Assembly (NCBI GenBank): GCA_030998225.1
Contig: JAPYXD010000755.1
Location: 2,294,001 to 2,358,000, forward strand
Direction of reading: 5' to 3'
Source: Diplolepis rosae
Lineage: Eukaryota; Arthropoda; Insecta; Hymenoptera; Diplolepididae
DNA length: 64,000 nucleotides
Of this stretch, positions 62,305 to 64,000 are shown piece after piece. Both the position numbers and the translations under genes were made by a program. Position 1 is the stretch's first letter; each line of letters opens with the position of its first letter. The notes beneath the pieces are model-generated. The model did not search any database. It was not told the DNA's origin and was given only the letters and a program-made list of their open reading frames with translations.

Positions 62305-63465
62305 GAAGCCATTTGTTGACAAACTCGTTAAATTATCTCTTAAACTGAGAACGTGGTATAAAAAAAGACTTTGGTTTTGAATTGCAGATACATTGTGCTA
62401 TATTAAAAAAAATATGAATTTAAATTCGAGTTTGCGGAGCGAAACCAAAATTATGAAAGTTTGACCTGGGGAAGCCATTTGTTGACAAACTCGTTAAATT
62501 ATCTCTTAAACTGAGAAATTTGCATAAAAAAAGACTTTGGTTTTAAATTGAAGATACATTGTGCTATATTAAAAAAAATATAAATTTAAATTGAGTTTTC
62601 GGAGCGGAACCAAAATTAGGAAAGTTAGACCTGGGGAAGCCATTTGTTGACAAACTCGTTAAATTATCTCTTAAACTGAGAACGTCGTCTATAAAAAGAC
62701 TTTGGTTTTGAATTGCTGATACATTGTGCTATATTAAAAAAAATATAAATTCAAATTCGAGTTTGCGGAGCGGAACCAAAATTAGGAAAGTTTGACCGGG
62801 GGAAGCCGTTTCTGGACAAACTCGTCAAATTATCTCGAGAACTAAGAAGGTGGCCTAAAAAAAGACTTTGGTTTTTAATTGAAGATACATTGTGCCATAT
62901 TAAAAAAAATATAAATTGAAATTCGAGTTTGCGGAGAGGAACCAAAATTAGGAAAGTTTGTCCCGGGGAAGCCATTTGCTGATAAACTCCTCAAATTATC
63001 ACTTAAATTGAAAACGTGGCCTAAAAAAAAACTTCGGTTTTGGATTGCAGATACATTGTGCTATATTAAAAAAAATATGAATTTAAATTCGAGTTTGCGG
63101 AGCGAAACCAAAATTATGAAAGTTTGACCTGGGGAAGCCGTTTCTGGTCAAACTCGTCAAATTATCTCGAGAACTAAGAACGTGGCCAAAAAAAAGACTT
63201 TTGTTTTGAATTGTAGATACATTGTGCTATATTAAAAAAAATATGAATTTAAATTCGAGTTTGCGGAGCGAAACCAAAATTATGAAAGTTTGACCTGGGG
63301 AAGCCATTTGTTGACAAACTCGTTAAATTATCTCTTAAACTGAGAACGTGGTCTAAAAGAACACTTTGGTTTTGAATTGCAGATACATTTTGCTATATTA
63401 AAAAAAATATAAATTCAAATTCGAGTTTTCGGAGCGAAACCAAAATTAGGAAAGTTTGACCCGGG

Positions 63466-63631
63466 GAAGCCATTTGCTGATAAACTCGTTAAATTATCAC
63501 TTAAATTGAAAACGTGGCCTAACGAAAGTCTTTGGTTTTGAATTGCAGATACATTGTGCTATATTAAAAAAAATATGAATTTAAATTCGAGTTTGCGGAG
63601 CGTAACCAAAATCATGACAGATTGACCCGGG
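63466..63631 (+). repeat. Exemplar of monomer type 3 (GCTGATAAAC, TATCACTTAAATTG type)
   Basis: This 166-bp unit has GAAGCCATTTGCTGATAAAC, TATCACTTAAATTGAAAACG and then TGGCCTAACGAAAGTCTTT. The centre of AAAGACTTT is therefore changed to T, giving AAAGTCTTT. Many copies are preceded by GGAACCAAAATTAGGAAAG instead of GAAACCAAAATTATGAAAG. A subset has ATAACTTAAATTG in place of ATCACTTAAATTG (for example near 5150, 6970 and 14270). Confidence 0.9.
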
Positions 63632-64000
63632 GAAGCCATTTGTTGACAAACTCGTTACATTATCTCGAGAACTTAGAACGTGGCCTAACACAAGTCTTTG
63701 GTTTTGAACTGCAGATACATTGTGGGATATTAAAAAAAAATATAAATTCAAATTTGAGTTTGCGGAGCGAAACCAAAATTATGAAAGTTTGACCTGGGAA
63801 AGCCGTTTCTGGAAAAACTCGTTGAATTATCTCTAGAACTAAGGACGTGGCCTAAAAAAAGACTTCGGTTTTAAATTGAAGATACATTGTACCATATTAA
63901 AAAAAATATGAATTTAAATTCGAGTTTGCGGAGCGAAACCAAAATTATGAAAGTTTGTCCCGGGGAAGCCATTTGCTGAGAAACTCGTTAAATTATCACT

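Larger units (their letters stand above)
1..64000 (+). repeat. Satellite DNA array, ~166-bp monomer, head to tail, about 385 copies
   Basis: Every line of the window carries the same unit, recognisable by GTTTGCGGAGCGAAACCAAA, GAAGCC, GGTTTTGAATTGCAGATACA and the A-run near TATATAAATTT. The GAAGCC anchor recurs every 164-168 bp, for example at 61973, 62139 and 62305, and at 63466 and 63632. All copies point the same way. I saw no interruption by unique sequence, transposon or gene. A hand count of one monomer gave about 31% G+C. Known from other genomes: monomers of 150-180 bp in long arrays are typical of centromeric or pericentromeric satellites in plants and animals. Inferred: this is heterochromatin, possibly centromeric. 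The family is not one I recognise. Base 1 and base 64,000 both fall inside the array, so its true ends lie outside the window. Confidence 0.98.
55851..64000 (+). repeat. Right zone with a 7-9-monomer higher-order repeat
   Basis: GGAAAAATTGTCCCGG monomers have their A-run at 56489, 57152, 57981, 59307, 60632 and 61792. The spacings are 663, 829, 1326, 1325 and 1160 bp (4, 5, 8, 8 and 7 monomers). The three copies from 57981 are the most regular: in each, the marker monomer is followed by a monomer ending GAG(A/T)TTGCGGAGCGG and then a type 2 GCCGTTTCTGGAC unit. The window ends inside a type 3 monomer. No gene is present. Confidence 0.83.

Noticed and set aside
1..64000. CRISPR array
   Set aside because: There are no short identical repeats separated by unique spacers. 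The whole 166-bp unit repeats and no cas-like gene is present.
1..64000. Transposable element or terminal repeats, including a possible LTR or MITE origin of a higher-order copy
   Set aside because: I found no transposase-like or polymerase-like frame, no target-site duplications, and no sequence that is not satellite monomer.
1..64000. Inverted segment or strand switch in the array
   Set aside because: GAAGCC, GGTTTTGAATTGCAG and GCGGAGCGAAACC were seen in the plus orientation throughout; no run of monomers in the other direction was found.
1..64000. tRNA genes or Pol III A/B boxes
   Set aside because: ATTCGAGTTTGCGG has only weak likeness to a B box (GGTTCGANTCC), and no cloverleaf partner or A box is present.
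1..64000. Telomeric repeats or rDNA spacer identity
   Set aside because: No TTAGGG-like, TTTAGGG-like or rRNA sequence occurs anywhere in the window.
1..64000. Primate alpha satellite or another named plant satellite
   Set aside because: Length is close to 171 bp, but the sequence does not resemble alpha satellite and has no intact CENP-B box. The CAAAA pentamer noted in many plant satellites is present in ACCAAAATTA, but five bases in an A-rich unit cannot decide the kingdom.

Overview
The window is one uninterrupted satellite DNA array. From base 1 to base 64,000 the same unit of about 166 bp repeats head to tail in a single orientation, roughly 385 times. I found no gene, RNA gene, transposon, unique-sequence island or strand switch. 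The organism is a eukaryote. The monomer length (150-180 bp is typical of centromeric and pericentromeric satellites in plants and animals), the A+T richness (about 31% G+C in one hand-counted monomer) and the nested higher-order repeats all suggest centromeric or other constitutive heterochromatin. I do not recognise the family and cannot name the species. Every open reading frame here is a repeat by-product, so no protein is annotated. || Taking GAAGCC as base 1, a monomer reads: a subtype-specific segment (about 1-50); a 6-7 bp A-run ending in AAAGACTTT or AAAGTCTTT (about 55-70); GGTTTTGAATTGCAGATACA (about 68-88); TTGTGCTATATT (about 89-100); an A-run and A/T-only tract (about 100-122); and a conserved G+C-richer block, GTTTGCGGAGCGAAACCAAA followed by ATTATGAAAGTTTGACCCGG (about 125-166). 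Four recurring front-end types alternate: type 1 (GCCATTTGTTGACAAAC, TATCTCTTAAACTGAG), type 2 (GCCGTTTCTGGACAAAC, TATCTCGAGAACTAAG, with an XhoI-like palindrome), type 3 (GCCATTTGCTGATAAAC, TATCACTTAAATTGAAAAC) and type 4 (preceded by AATGTTTTACCC, then GTTGAATTATATCTTAAAC). || Layout: 1-6.5 kb is mixed. 6.5-12.7 kb holds two long higher-order copies offset by 21 and then 19 monomers. 12.8-17.2 kb is a type 3/type 4 zone. 17.3-20.9 kb is mixed. A block of about 0.8 kb at 12.0 kb is repeated at 21.0 kb, with shorter relatives at 9.0, 27.7 and 43.8 kb. 28.7-36 kb is a regular nine-monomer (about 1.49 kb) higher-order repeat. A module of about 1.1-1.4 kb occurs at 24.6, 35.9, 39.2, 45.0 and 48.5 kb, with a decayed copy near 55.1 kb. 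51.4-52.2 kb is a locally homogenised dimer. 56.5-62 kb carries a 7-9-monomer higher-order repeat. || The interest lies in array evolution: nested periods, shared rare indels that date segmental copies, a local 6-bp micro-inversion, a paired palindrome, and a near-miss to the CENP-B box. Centromere function is inferred from architecture only; nothing in the sequence proves it.
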